A stretch of DNA of 38,726 bases, from NCBI RefSeq assembly GCF_001908205.1, contig NZ_LGHL01000214.1:1-38726 (forward strand), given 5' to 3'. Numbering within the stretch: the stretch's first letter is position 1; every line of letters begins with the position of its first letter. This document shows positions 16,424 through 24,144 of the stretch, one piece after another. The stretch comes from Bradyrhizobium sp. NAS80.1. GTDB taxonomy: Bacteria; Pseudomonadota; Alphaproteobacteria; Rhizobiales; Xanthobacteraceae. The notes below the pieces were generated by a model, which was given only the letters and a program-made list of their open reading frames with translations, was not told the DNA's origin and did not search any database. The position numbers and the translations under genes were made by a program.

Positions 16424-17374
16424 TCAGGCTGCCGGGTTGCGCCAGACGATGTCGCGGATCGCGATCGGCTTCGGGATCAGGCCGAGCTTGTAGAAGCGGT
16501 CGGCAACGCCCTGCTGGGTCGCAACGATGTCGTCGGTGACGGGACCGACGCGGTAGGACGAGCGGTTGGCCGCGATGGTCTGGATATCGAGCGGAATGCC
16601 CGTGACCGCAGCGAGCGACTTTGCCACTTCATCGCGATGCTGCTCGGCCCAGGCGGCCGTTGCCGTGGTGACGTCGATGATCTGCTGCAGGATCGCGCCA
16701 TGGTCCTTCGCGAAATCGCGGTTGGCGATGTAGAAGGAGTTGGTCTTGGTGATCTCGTGCGCGTTGACGAGGATGCGGCCGCTCTGCTTGGTCTCGCCGA
16801 TGGCGAAGTAAGGATCCCAGATCGCCCAGGCCTCGATGCTGCCATTGGCGAAAGCAGGGCCGGCGTCCGGCGGCGTCAGATAAACCGGCGTAATGTCGGC
16901 ATAGGTGAGGCCGGCCTTCTCCAGCGTCTGCACCACGATGTTGTGGGCGCTGGAGCCCTTGGTGAAGCCGACGCGCTTGCCCTTCAATTCAGCGATCGTG
17001 CGGATCGGCGAATCCTTCGGCACCAGAATGCCCTGGCCGTTGGTGATGGGCTGGCCTGCGGCATAGACGATCGCGGCGCCAGCGGCCTGCGCGAAGACCG
17101 GCGGGGAATCGCCGACCGCGCCGTAATCGACGCTGCCGACATTCATCGCCTCCATCATCGGCGGCCCCGAGGAGAACTCGACCCATTTCACCTCGATGCC
17201 TTGCGGGGAGAAATGTTTTTCCAAGGCGGCCTGCTGCCGCGTGATGACCAGCACGCCGTTCTTCTGATAGCCGATACGGATTTCCTTCACCGCGCCTTGG
17301 GCATTTGCGCGCGAAGCGAACGCAGCGGCTGCCGAGGTTCCAACGGATAGTTTGAGAAAGTCCCGACGCTGCAT
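16424..17374 (-). CDS. ssuA: Aliphatic sulfonate ABC transporter substrate-binding protein SsuA
   Basis: SsuA is the periplasmic receptor delivering sulfonates to SsuBC. The 316-residue product begins MQRRDFLKLSVGTSAAAAFA, a twin-arginine-like signal with probable cleavage after ANA near residue 25. The body has family blocks RIGYQKNGVLVITRQQAALE, VKWVEFSSGPPMMEAMNVGS, VDYGAVGDSPPVFAQAAG and IEAWAIWDPYFAIGE. I chose ATG 17374 because GGGAG lies eight bases upstream and the signal peptide starts there; ten residues could be added from an earlier ATG without such support. It is the first gene of the operon; 363 bases of leader DNA separate it from the P450 gene. Confidence 0.93.
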   Translation of the reverse strand: MQRRDFLKLSVGTSAAAAFASRANAQGAVKEIRIGYQKNGVLVITRQQAALEKHFSPQGIEVKWVEFSSGPPMMEAMNVGSVDYGAVGDSPPVFAQAAGAAIVYAAGQPITNGQGILVPKDSPIRTIAELKGKRVGFTKGSSAHNIVVQTLEKAGLTYADITPVYLTPPDAGPAFANGSIEAWAIWDPYFAIGETKQSGRILVNAHEITKTNSFYIANRDFAKDHGAILQQIIDVTTATAAWAEQHRDEVAKSLAAVTGIPLDIQTIAANRSSYRVGPVTDDIVATQQGVADRFYKLGLIPKPIAIRDIVWRNPAA

Positions 17375-17737
17375 TCCAAACTCCCGGCCGCAAATGGCCG
17401 ACATTCCTTGCGATGCGGGAATGATGGTGCGGCTTGGTGGAGGTGTCGAGACACTCAGAAAAATAGCGATGCGAGCACTGCGCTCGGCGCAAAGCGCATG
17501 ATTAATCTTTCAACCCGCAGAGCGAATGAAGATGGAATTTTTCTGCACGCGGATGTGATAGCCGTGCGCATCCGGCCGGAGACGGGCGACCGGATCAAAA
17601 AACGCGAAAACAACCCCATGCAAAGTAGCCGGTGCCATCGTTTCAGGGCACGCGCATTTTCCGAAATCTTTGACACGTCGGGCAAAACAGCGGCACAATC
17701 TCATCATGGCCGCAGGTCGGCAGAGCGCTCCGCCGAG
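17375..17737 (-). promoter_or_regulatory. Leader and promoter region of the ssu operon
   Basis: This 363-base gap lies upstream of ssuA and downstream of the P450 gene on the same strand. It is clearly more AT-rich near 17455-17540 and 17690-17710 than the genes. Two short overlapping minus-strand frames occur (17510-17707 and 17455-17685). The first begins MMRLCRCFARRV, with Cys codons at positions 5 and 7, and could be a leader peptide, but it has no clear ribosome binding site. I see no sure sigma-70 promoter or CysB-type site. Confidence 0.4.
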
Positions 17738-18907
17738 CTAGCTCTGCCATCTCACGGGCAGATTCTGCAGCCCTCGGAACGCCCAGCCGCCGATCCGCAC
17801 CGGCTCGTCATTGGCGATCTCGATCCGCCCCGCAGGCGCGAACACGGTCGGCAGCGCGACGTCGGCGATCATAGCGCGCGAGGCCCAGGCGCCGGCACAG
17901 AAATGCGGACCGGCGCCGAATGCAACGCTCTTGGACGTATCACGCCGCACGTCAAATTCGTCGGCTCGCTCAAAATGCTTCTCGTCGCGATTGGCCGAGC
18001 CGAACATCAGGAACACGCGCTCGTCGGTTTCGAAGGCGACGTCGCGGATCGACCACGGCCTTGCGATCCGCCGCGGCGACATGCCGATCGGCGATATCCA
18101 GCGGGCGTACTCCTCGAAAGCCTGCAGCCAGGACACCTCGCCCTTGCGCACGAGATCGAGTTGCTCGGGATGCGTGAGCAGCGCCCACACCGTGCCGGCG
18201 ATGGCCTTGCGCGGCTCGTTCTGGCCGCCGGAGATCGCGAGCTTGACGTTCGCGCGCACGGTTTCCATCGGCATGCCCGAGGCGAGGAGGACGCCGAGGA
18301 TGCTCTGATCGGGATTCTTTCGCATCACCGGCAGCATGTCGTCGATCGCGGCGTCGATGCCTGATGTCGCCGCATGGCAGCACGCCTCGACCGCAGGATC
18401 GCCGGCGTAGTTGGCGATGCCCTCGATCATGCCTTGCGACCAGGAGTCCATCTCGGCAAAGCCGATATTGGTGAGGCCGGTGATCGACTTCAGGCATTCC
18501 CCTGAAAACGGCAGCGCGAAGTCGCGCATGAAATCGATCCGCGCGCCCGGCGCGATCGCATCGATGATGCGATCGGCATGGGCCTGGAATTGCGCCGTCC
18601 AGTGCGCTTTCACCGTCTTCGGCGACACCGTCGGAAACATCGCGCGGCGCTCGACCTGGTGCGCCTCGCCGTCCTTGCGCATCATGTTGTGGCCCATCAG
18701 CCGGTTCATCAGGCCCGCGGGCTGGTGCGAGGAGAACACGTCGATCTGCTTCTCGGAAATCGAGATGTCGTCGCGGCAGTTCAGCAGGGTCGAGCCGAGC
18801 TGCGGCACAAAGGCGATCGGCGCCTCCCTCCGCATCGTAGCTAACACCGGGTAGGGATCAGCCCAGAACGCGGCCGGGTCGATGTCGATGCGTGGCGCGG
18901 TGCTCAA
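17738..18907 (-). CDS. Cytochrome P450 with atypical I-helix
   Basis: The 389-residue protein is a soluble bacterial P450. The heme-binding loop FGAGPHFCAGAWASR supplies the thiolate cysteine (C337) and the K-helix has the E-x-x-R pair in EEYARW (E266, R269). The I-helix reads SGGQNEPR (226-233) in place of the usual AGxDT, so the conserved acid-alcohol pair for oxygen activation is missing. I prefer the TTG start at 18907, which follows GAGGAA at five bases; the ATG at 18958 would add 17 residues. Substrate is unknown and no ferredoxin or reductase gene lies nearby. It is separated from the flavin monooxygenase upstream by a composite repeat. Confidence 0.88.
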   Translation of the reverse strand: MSTAPRIDIDPAAFWADPYPVLATMRREAPIAFVPQLGSTLLNCRDDISISEKQIDVFSSHQPAGLMNRLMGHNMMRKDGEAHQVERRAMFPTVSPKTVKAHWTAQFQAHADRIIDAIAPGARIDFMRDFALPFSGECLKSITGLTNIGFAEMDSWSQGMIEGIANYAGDPAVEACCHAATSGIDAAIDDMLPVMRKNPDQSILGVLLASGMPMETVRANVKLAISGGQNEPRKAIAGTVWALLTHPEQLDLVRKGEVSWLQAFEEYARWISPIGMSPRRIARPWSIRDVAFETDERVFLMFGSANRDEKHFERADEFDVRRDTSKSVAFGAGPHFCAGAWASRAMIADVALPTVFAPAGRIEIANDEPVRIGGWAFRGLQNLPVRWQS

Positions 18908-18990
18908 ACGGGTTTCCTCGGGATTCTTGGTTGCTTGTCGCGGAGGATATAAGGGCATCGCACCGGAAGCCAGCCGTTCCAGCGCTGCTT

Positions 18991-19125
18991 CTGGGTCCCG
19001 GCTCTGCGCAGCAGCGTTGCACGCTGCAGCGCGTCCGGGACAAGAGAGCTAGCGCATTGTTGGGCAGTCTCGTGCCCCGGACGCAGCGCAGCGTGAAACG
19101 GTGCGCTGCTGAGCCGGGGCCCATG
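18991..19125. repeat. Composite palindromic repeat, arrangement B
   Basis: The gap between the flavin monooxygenase and the P450 carries the same two half-elements as 11051-11195, but in swapped order. GGGTCCCGGCTCTGCGCAGC to CGTCCGGGACAAGAG comes first, and CTCGTGCCCCGGACGCAGCG to GCCGGGGCCCATG follows. Each half has its own internal dyad (for example GTTGCA-CGCTGCAGC). No ORF is supported here. Confidence 0.75.
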
Positions 19126-19152
19126 CCGCAGCAGCGGGAACGCTCGACCGCC

Positions 19153-20358
19153 CTACCCCGCCGCCGCCTGCGCCGGCGCGACGTTGATGGCGAGCTTGCC
19201 GTAGCGGTCGGTGAAGGCCTCGGTGTCGATCTCTTCCAGCTTGATCTCGCCGCTCATCACGCCCTGCTTCCAGGCGGCCTGGGCGGGGTCGTTCTGGAAT
19301 TCCGGCATCACCTCGCGGCCGAACAGCTCGAGCGATTCGCAGATATGCTCGTGGCTGTTCTTGCCGGCCTGGTTGAGCAGGATGACCTGGTCGATGTGGG
19401 AGCTCTGGAAGCGCTTCAGCTTTTTGCGGATCGTCTCGGGCGAGCCGATCAGGCCGCCGCGCAGCGCCGCCTCCTGCGCTTCCGGATTGTCGCGCTTCCA
19501 CTTGTTGTACTCGTCCCACATGTTGACGGTGTAAGGCGCGGGCCGCTGGCGGTTCTGCGAGGCGCCGTAGAAGCGCAGCGCGAACTGGAAGAAGGTGGCG
19601 CCGTCGGCGCGCGCACGCGCTTCCTCGTCGGTCCTGGCGCACATGAAGAACGACACCAGCGCCATGTTCGGATTGATCTCGTAGTCGGCGAGCTTGTGCA
19701 GCCGCTTGGTCATCGCATTGTAATAGGCGTGCACCCAGGCGTGTGCAGCGTCGGCGCTGACGAACTGGAAGCCGAGCGCGCCAAAGCCGTGGCGCCCGGC
19801 ACGCTCGATGGTCGGCAGCTGCGAGCAGGCCATCCACAGCGGCGGATGCGGCTTCTGCACCGGCTTTGGCACGACGTTGCGCAACGGAATGTCGAAATAC
19901 TTGCCGTGATGCTCGCTGCCGGCATCCCTGAACATCGGGAAGATTGCGGCTACGGCCTCCTCGAAGACCTCCTTCTTGGTCTCCATGTCGCGGCCGAACG
20001 GCGTGAGCTCGGTGATGGAGGCACTCTCGCCCATGCCAAATTCACAGCGGCCGTTGGAGAGCAGATCGAGCACCGCGACGCGCTCGGCGACGCGGGCCGG
20101 ATGGTTGGTGGTGAGCTGAAGGATGCCGTGGCCAAGCCTGATGTTCTTCGTGCGCTGGCTCGCGGCTGCGAGGAACGATTCCGGCGAGGGCGAGTGCGAG
20201 TATTCCTCAAGGAAGTGATGCTCGACGACCCAGGCGTGGTCGTAGCCGAACTTGTCGGCGAGTTCCATCTGCGAGAGGGCGTTCTGGTAGAGCCTGAGCT
20301 CATCGCCGGCCACCCAGGGCCGTGGCAACTGTAGCTCGTAGAAGATGCCGAACTTCAT
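19153..20358 (-). CDS. Luciferase-like flavin-dependent monooxygenase
   Basis: The 401-residue protein belongs to the bacterial luciferase / LLM flavin-dependent family: a TIM barrel using reduced flavin and oxygen. Family blocks are ELADKFGYDHAWVVEHHFLE, RTKNIRLGHGILQLTTNHPA, RVAERVAVLDLLSNGRCEFG and IGSPETIRKKLKRFQ near the C-terminus. The EHHF motif groups it with the LuxA/LadA-like side, not SsuD. The substrate cannot be predicted. The ATG at 20358 has GGGAGAGG nine bases upstream, and a perfect dyad (20387-20402) lies 29 bases before it. It is divergent from napE. No flavin reductase adjoins it. Confidence 0.88.
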   Translation of the reverse strand: MKFGIFYELQLPRPWVAGDELRLYQNALSQMELADKFGYDHAWVVEHHFLEEYSHSPSPESFLAAASQRTKNIRLGHGILQLTTNHPARVAERVAVLDLLSNGRCEFGMGESASITELTPFGRDMETKKEVFEEAVAAIFPMFRDAGSEHHGKYFDIPLRNVVPKPVQKPHPPLWMACSQLPTIERAGRHGFGALGFQFVSADAAHAWVHAYYNAMTKRLHKLADYEINPNMALVSFFMCARTDEEARARADGATFFQFALRFYGASQNRQRPAPYTVNMWDEYNKWKRDNPEAQEAALRGGLIGSPETIRKKLKRFQSSHIDQVILLNQAGKNSHEHICESLELFGREVMPEFQNDPAQAAWKQGVMSGEIKLEEIDTEAFTDRYGKLAINVAPAQAAAG

Positions 20359-20386
20359 GACGCCTCTCCCGCATTATTGTTGTTAG

Positions 20387-20402
20387 ACTCATCTTAATGA
20401 GT
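20387..20402. promoter_or_regulatory. Perfect dyad, putative operator of the flavin monooxygenase gene
   Basis: ACTCATCTTAATGAGT is a perfect 6-4-6 inverted repeat lying 29 bases upstream of the monooxygenase ATG, where it would overlap the promoter or early leader. Size and form suit a dimeric repressor such as a TetR- or MarR-type protein, but no such regulator gene is nearby. A second small dyad GGAAT-CGCA-ATTCC lies at about 20419-20432. Confidence 0.5.
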
Positions 20403-20521
20403 GAGGCGGCGCTGTCTACGGAATCGCAATTCCGCCGCGCGGGAGATCGATTGTTCGCGCATACGTGGCAGCGCAACTCTGTCCGCGAGGCGGCGCTGCG
20501 ACATCTCGCCGACTTGAGCCA

Positions 20522-20535
20522 TTGATCCAAATCAA
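20522..20535 (+). promoter_or_regulatory. FixK/FNR-type box of the nap operon
   Basis: TTGATCCAAATCAA matches TTGA-N6-TCAA, the FNR/FixK consensus. Its centre lies about 96 bases before the napE ATG. A class II arrangement would place the transcript start near 20570. Control of napEDABC by FixK2 under low oxygen is established in Bradyrhizobium diazoefficiens, so this site is well supported by motif and context. Confidence 0.85.
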
Positions 20536-20551
20536 GGCCTTCGTAACTTGT

Positions 20552-20568
20552 CTGCACCTAAGGTGCAG
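20552..20568. promoter_or_regulatory. 17-bp perfect palindrome at the nap promoter
   Basis: CTGCACCTAAGGTGCAG is perfectly symmetric around A20560. It lies 16 bases after the FixK-type box, where the -10 element and transcript start would be expected. It could be a repressor operator or, if transcribed, a 5' hairpin. I do not recognise it as a known site. Confidence 0.55.
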
Positions 20569-20624
20569 CAAGGTAACGGCCCGGATGCCGTCCCGATTCC
20601 AATACCATTTCAGAGAGACCGAAT

Positions 20625-20810
20625 ATGTCGGCCCCTGACGACACGACGACGCGCGTGCGCCGTAAGCGCATGGAGATTTTCGCTTTCCTGTTCCTGACCG
20701 CGGTCGTAATGCCCGTCCTCGCGGTTGGAACGGTCGGCTCTTACGGCCTCGGCGTCTGGATCTATCAGATGTTTGCGGGCCCTCCCGGCCCACCACCCTC
20801 CCCGCATTGA
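20625..20810 (+). CDS. napE: Periplasmic nitrate reductase accessory protein NapE
   Basis: This 61-residue protein has a short basic N-terminus (TTTRVRRKRME) and one long membrane helix (about residues 17-50: IFAFLFLTAVVMPVLAVGTV followed by GSYGLGVWIYQMF), then a Pro-rich tail. This is the normal form of NapE, a small membrane protein of unclear function in alphaproteobacterial nap operons. It is the first gene after the FixK-type box and napD starts 25 bases later. Identification rests on size, topology and the following napDABC. Confidence 0.88.
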   Translation: MSAPDDTTTRVRRKRMEIFAFLFLTAVVMPVLAVGTVGSYGLGVWIYQMFAGPPGPPPSPH

Positions 20811-20835
20811 TCCCGAAAAGCGAAAGGCAGGCATC

Positions 20836-21150
20836 ATGGCCCAAGCCACACTCAACCGCCGCGCATTGATCACCGGCCGGGTGCTCAGCGCCGACCGCAT
20901 CGTGCCGCCTCCGGGCTGCGAGATCGCCAGCATCGTCGTGCAGGCGAGGCCCGAGCGCCTGGCCGAGCTGGAGGCCGAGATCACTGCGATTCACGGCTGC
21001 GAGATTCACGGCCGCGACGCGCGCGGAAAGCTCGTCGTCGTGACCGAAGCGCCGGACGCCGGCAGCCTCGGCACCATTCTCAACACCATCCAGTCGCTGC
21101 CGAACGTCTATTCCGCAGCGCTCGTCTTCCACGCCATCGAAACCGCCTGA
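20836..21150 (+). CDS. napD: NapA signal-peptide-binding chaperone NapD
   Basis: NapD binds the twin-arginine signal of NapA and holds it back from export until the molybdenum cofactor is inserted. The 104-residue product has the ferredoxin-like fold pattern: IASIVVQARPERLAELEAEI, then IHGCEIHGRDARGKLVVVTE and LNTIQSLPNVYSAALVFH. I chose the ATG at 20836 because the family similarity begins soon after; the longer frame overlaps napE. It is 25 bases after napE and 16 before napA. Cytoplasmic. Confidence 0.92.
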   Translation: MAQATLNRRALITGRVLSADRIVPPPGCEIASIVVQARPERLAELEAEITAIHGCEIHGRDARGKLVVVTEAPDAGSLGTILNTIQSLPNVYSAALVFHAIETA

Positions 21151-21166
21151 GTCAGGAAGAGCCATT

Positions 21167-23671
21167 ATGACATCGCCGAAGCTCGACCGCCGCCAGATGC
21201 TGAAGCTCGAAGCCGCCGCAATCGCGGCCGCTGCCGCGGGCATGCCGGCACCGGCGCTCGCCGCCAATCTCGTCTCCGAGCGCGACAACAGCGAACTGAA
21301 ATGGGACAAGGCCGCCTGCCGCTTCTGCGGCACCGGCTGCTCCGTGATGGTCGCGACCAAGGACAACCGCGTCGTCGCCACCCACGGCGACATCAAGGCC
21401 GAAGTCAATCGCGGCCTCAACTGCGTCAAGGGCTACTTCCTCTCCAAGATCATGTACGGCCATGACCGCCTGACGCAGCCGATGCTGCGCAAGACGAACG
21501 GCAAGTACGACAAGAACGGCGACTTCACGCCCGTGTCCTGGACCGAAGCCTTCGACATCATGGAGGCGAAGTGGAAGGAGGCGATGAAGAAGCGCGGGCC
21601 GAACGGCGTCGCCATGTTCGGCTCCGGCCAGTGGACGATCTGGGAAGGCTACGCCGCCTCGAAGCTGTTCAAGGCCGGCTTCCGCACCAACAACATCGAC
21701 CCCAATGCGCGGCACTGCATGGCGTCCGCGGTTGCCGGCATGATGCGCACCTTCGGCATCGACGAGCCGGCCGGCTGCTATGACGACATCGAAGCCACCG
21801 ATGCCTTCGTGCTGTGGGGCTCCAACATGGCAGAGATGCATCCCATTCTGTGGACGCGCGTGGCCGATCGCCGGCTGTCCGCGCCCCATGTCCGCGTCGC
21901 CGTGCTCTCGACCTTCGAGCACCGCTCGTTCGACCTCGCCGACATCGGCATGGTGTTCGTGCCGCAGACCGATCTCTACATCCTCAACGCCATCGCCAAC
22001 CACATCATCAAGACCGGCCGCGTCAACAAGGACTTTGTCAACGCCCATACCATCTTCAGGCGCGGACAGACCGACATCGGCTACGGTCTCCGGCCCGAGC
22101 ATCCGCTCCAGAAGAAGGCGACGGGCGCGGCGAAGGCCAATGACTCCACCGACATGAGCTACGACGAATACGTCAAGTTCGTCTCGGACTACACGCTGGA
22201 GAAGGCGGCGAAAATGTCGGGCGTGCCGCTCAACCGCCTCGAGGCGCTCGCCGAGCTCTATGCCGATCCGAAGACCAAGGTGGTCTCGTTCTGGACCATG
22301 GGCTTCAACCAGCACACCCGCGGCGTCTGGTGCAACAACCTCGTCTACAACATCCATCTGCTCACCGGAAAAATCTCCGCGCCCGGCAACAGCCCGTTCT
22401 CGCTCACCGGCCAGCCCTCGGCCTGCGGCACCGCGCGCGAGGTCGGCACGTTCTCGCACCGACTGCCCGCCGACATGGTCGTGACCAACAAGGCGCACCG
22501 CGACCACGCCGAGCACCTCTGGCTGTTGCCCGAAGGCACTATTCCCGACAAGCCCGGCGCACACGCCGTGCTGCAAAGCCGGATGCTGAAGGACGGCCTG
22601 ATCAACGCCTATTGGGTGCAGGTCAACAACAACCTGCAGGCCGGTCCCAACGCCAACGAGGAGACCTATCCGGGCTTCCGCAATCCCGACAATTTCATCG
22701 TGGTCTCGGATGCCTATCCGTCGGTGACGGCACTGGCCGCCGACCTGATCCTCCCGACCGCGATGTGGGTGGAAAAGGAAGGCGCCTATGGCAATGCCGA
22801 GCGGCGCACGCAGTTCTGGCACCAGCTCGTCAACGCGCCGGGCGAGGCCAAGTCCGACCTGTGGCAGCTCATGGAATTCTCCAAGCGCTTCAAGATCGAG
22901 GAGGTCTGGCCCGAGGAGCTGATCGCCAAGAAGCCGGACGTTCGCGGCAAGACGCTGTTCGACGTGCTCTTCAAGAATGGCCAGGTTGACAAGTTCCCGA
23001 CCTCGGAGATCGAGGAAGGCTACGCCAACGAGGAATCCAAGGCGTTCGGCTTCTACGTGCAGAAGGGATTGTTCGAGGAGTATGCCTCGTTTGGCCGTGG
23101 TCACGGCCACGACCTCGCACCGTTCGACACCTATCACCGCGAGCGCGGCCTGCGCTGGCCGGTGGTGAACGGCCAGGAAACCAAATGGCGCTTCCGCGAG
23201 GGCAGCGATCCCTACGTCAAGCAGGGAACGGACGTGCAGTTCTACGGCTATCCCGACGGCAAGGCGCGCATTTTCGCATTGCCTTACGAGCCGGCGGCGG
23301 AATCGCCCGACAACGAGTATCCGTTCTGGCTCTCGACCGGCCGCGTGCTGGAGCATTGGCATTCCGGCACCATGACGCGCCGCGTGCCCGAGCTCTACAA
23401 GGCGTTCCCCGAGGCAGTCTGCTTCATGCATCCCGACGACGCGCAGGAAGCGAAGCTGCGCCGCGGCGACGAAGTTAAGGTGGTCTCGCGCCGCGGCTAT
23501 ATCCGCGCCCGCGTCGAGACGCGTGGCCGCGACCGGCCGCCGCGCGGTCTGGTGTTCGTGCCGTGGTTCGACGAATCCAAGCTGATCAACAAGGTGACGC
23601 TGGACGCCACCGATCCGATCTCGCTGCAAACCGACTACAAGAAATGCGCCGTGCGCATCGAGCGGGTGTGA
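21167..23671 (+). CDS. napA: Periplasmic nitrate reductase catalytic subunit NapA
   Basis: NapA reduces nitrate to nitrite in the periplasm with a bis-MGD molybdenum cofactor and one [4Fe-4S] cluster. The 834 residues begin with the twin-arginine signal DRRQMLKLEAAAIAAAAAGM, with probable cleavage after ALA near residue 32. The cluster cysteines are C51, C54, C58 and C86 (C-x2-C-x3-C-x27-C). The molybdenum ligand is C184 in NARHCMASAVAGM. The C-terminal MGD-binding barrel includes STGRVLEHWHSGTMTRRVPE. Length matches the family (about 830). It lies in napEDABC order, 16 bases after napD, and is intact. Confidence 0.97.
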   Translation: MTSPKLDRRQMLKLEAAAIAAAAAGMPAPALAANLVSERDNSELKWDKAACRFCGTGCSVMVATKDNRVVATHGDIKAEVNRGLNCVKGYFLSKIMYGHDRLTQPMLRKTNGKYDKNGDFTPVSWTEAFDIMEAKWKEAMKKRGPNGVAMFGSGQWTIWEGYAASKLFKAGFRTNNIDPNARHCMASAVAGMMRTFGIDEPAGCYDDIEATDAFVLWGSNMAEMHPILWTRVADRRLSAPHVRVAVLSTFEHRSFDLADIGMVFVPQTDLYILNAIANHIIKTGRVNKDFVNAHTIFRRGQTDIGYGLRPEHPLQKKATGAAKANDSTDMSYDEYVKFVSDYTLEKAAKMSGVPLNRLEALAELYADPKTKVVSFWTMGFNQHTRGVWCNNLVYNIHLLTGKISAPGNSPFSLTGQPSACGTAREVGTFSHRLPADMVVTNKAHRDHAEHLWLLPEGTIPDKPGAHAVLQSRMLKDGLINAYWVQVNNNLQAGPNANEETYPGFRNPDNFIVVSDAYPSVTALAADLILPTAMWVEKEGAYGNAERRTQFWHQLVNAPGEAKSDLWQLMEFSKRFKIEEVWPEELIAKKPDVRGKTLFDVLFKNGQVDKFPTSEIEEGYANEESKAFGFYVQKGLFEEYASFGRGHGHDLAPFDTYHRERGLRWPVVNGQETKWRFREGSDPYVKQGTDVQFYGYPDGKARIFALPYEPAAESPDNEYPFWLSTGRVLEHWHSGTMTRRVPELYKAFPEAVCFMHPDDAQEAKLRRGDEVKVVSRRGYIRARVETRGRDRPPRGLVFVPWFDESKLINKVTLDATDPISLQTDYKKCAVRIERV

Positions 23672-23673
23672 CC

Positions 23674-24144
23674 ATGCTGAAGCGAAGTGGAATTGTCCTG
23701 CTGGCGCTCGCGATTGCCGCGGGCACGGGCTCACTGACCGCACAGACCGTGACCTCCGGCCTGCGCGGCGCGACGCCGCTCAATGACGAAGGCCCGGCGC
23801 CGCCGATGCTGCCGAATCGCAACACCTCCGAGAAGGAGTCGCGGAACTATCCGGAGCAGCCGCCGGTAATCCCGCATTCGATCGACGGCTACCAGATCGA
23901 CCTCAACAGCAACAAATGCCTGTCCTGCCATGCGCGCTCGCGCACGTCGGAATCGCAGGCGCCGATGGTCTCGATCACGCATTTCATGGACCGTGACGGC
24001 CAGTTCCTGGCTTCGATCTCGCCGCGCCGCTTCTTCTGCACCGAGTGCCACGTGCCGCAGAACACCGCCACTCCGCCGGTCAGCAACGACTTCACCGACA
24101 TCGACACGCTGCTCTCGCGCGCAAGCCCCGGTGGACGCCGATGA
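23674..24144 (+). CDS. napB: Diheme cytochrome c subunit NapB
   Basis: NapB passes electrons from NapC to NapA in the periplasm. The 156-residue precursor has a signal peptide (LKRSGIVLLALAIAAGTGSL, cleavage near LTA-Q at 23). It has two heme sites, CLSCH (82-86) and CTECH (122-126), with H68 and H103 as likely distal ligands. The block ENYPEQPP-like YPEQPPVIPHSIDGYQIDLN is typical. I chose the ATG at 23674, two bases after the napA stop, because the longer frame lies inside napA. Its stop overlaps the napC start by four bases (ATGA). Confidence 0.95.
   Translation: MLKRSGIVLLALAIAAGTGSLTAQTVTSGLRGATPLNDEGPAPPMLPNRNTSEKESRNYPEQPPVIPHSIDGYQIDLNSNKCLSCHARSRTSESQAPMVSITHFMDRDGQFLASISPRRFFCTECHVPQNTATPPVSNDFTDIDTLLSRASPGGRR

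Noticed and set aside
17408..18364. 318-codon plus-strand ORF over the ssu leader and P450
   Set aside because: Mostly antisense to the P450 heme domain; no family character.
21152..23743. 863-codon minus-strand ORF opposite napA
   Set aside because: napA on the plus strand is beyond doubt; the antisense frame has no recognisable domain and only reflects codon bias.
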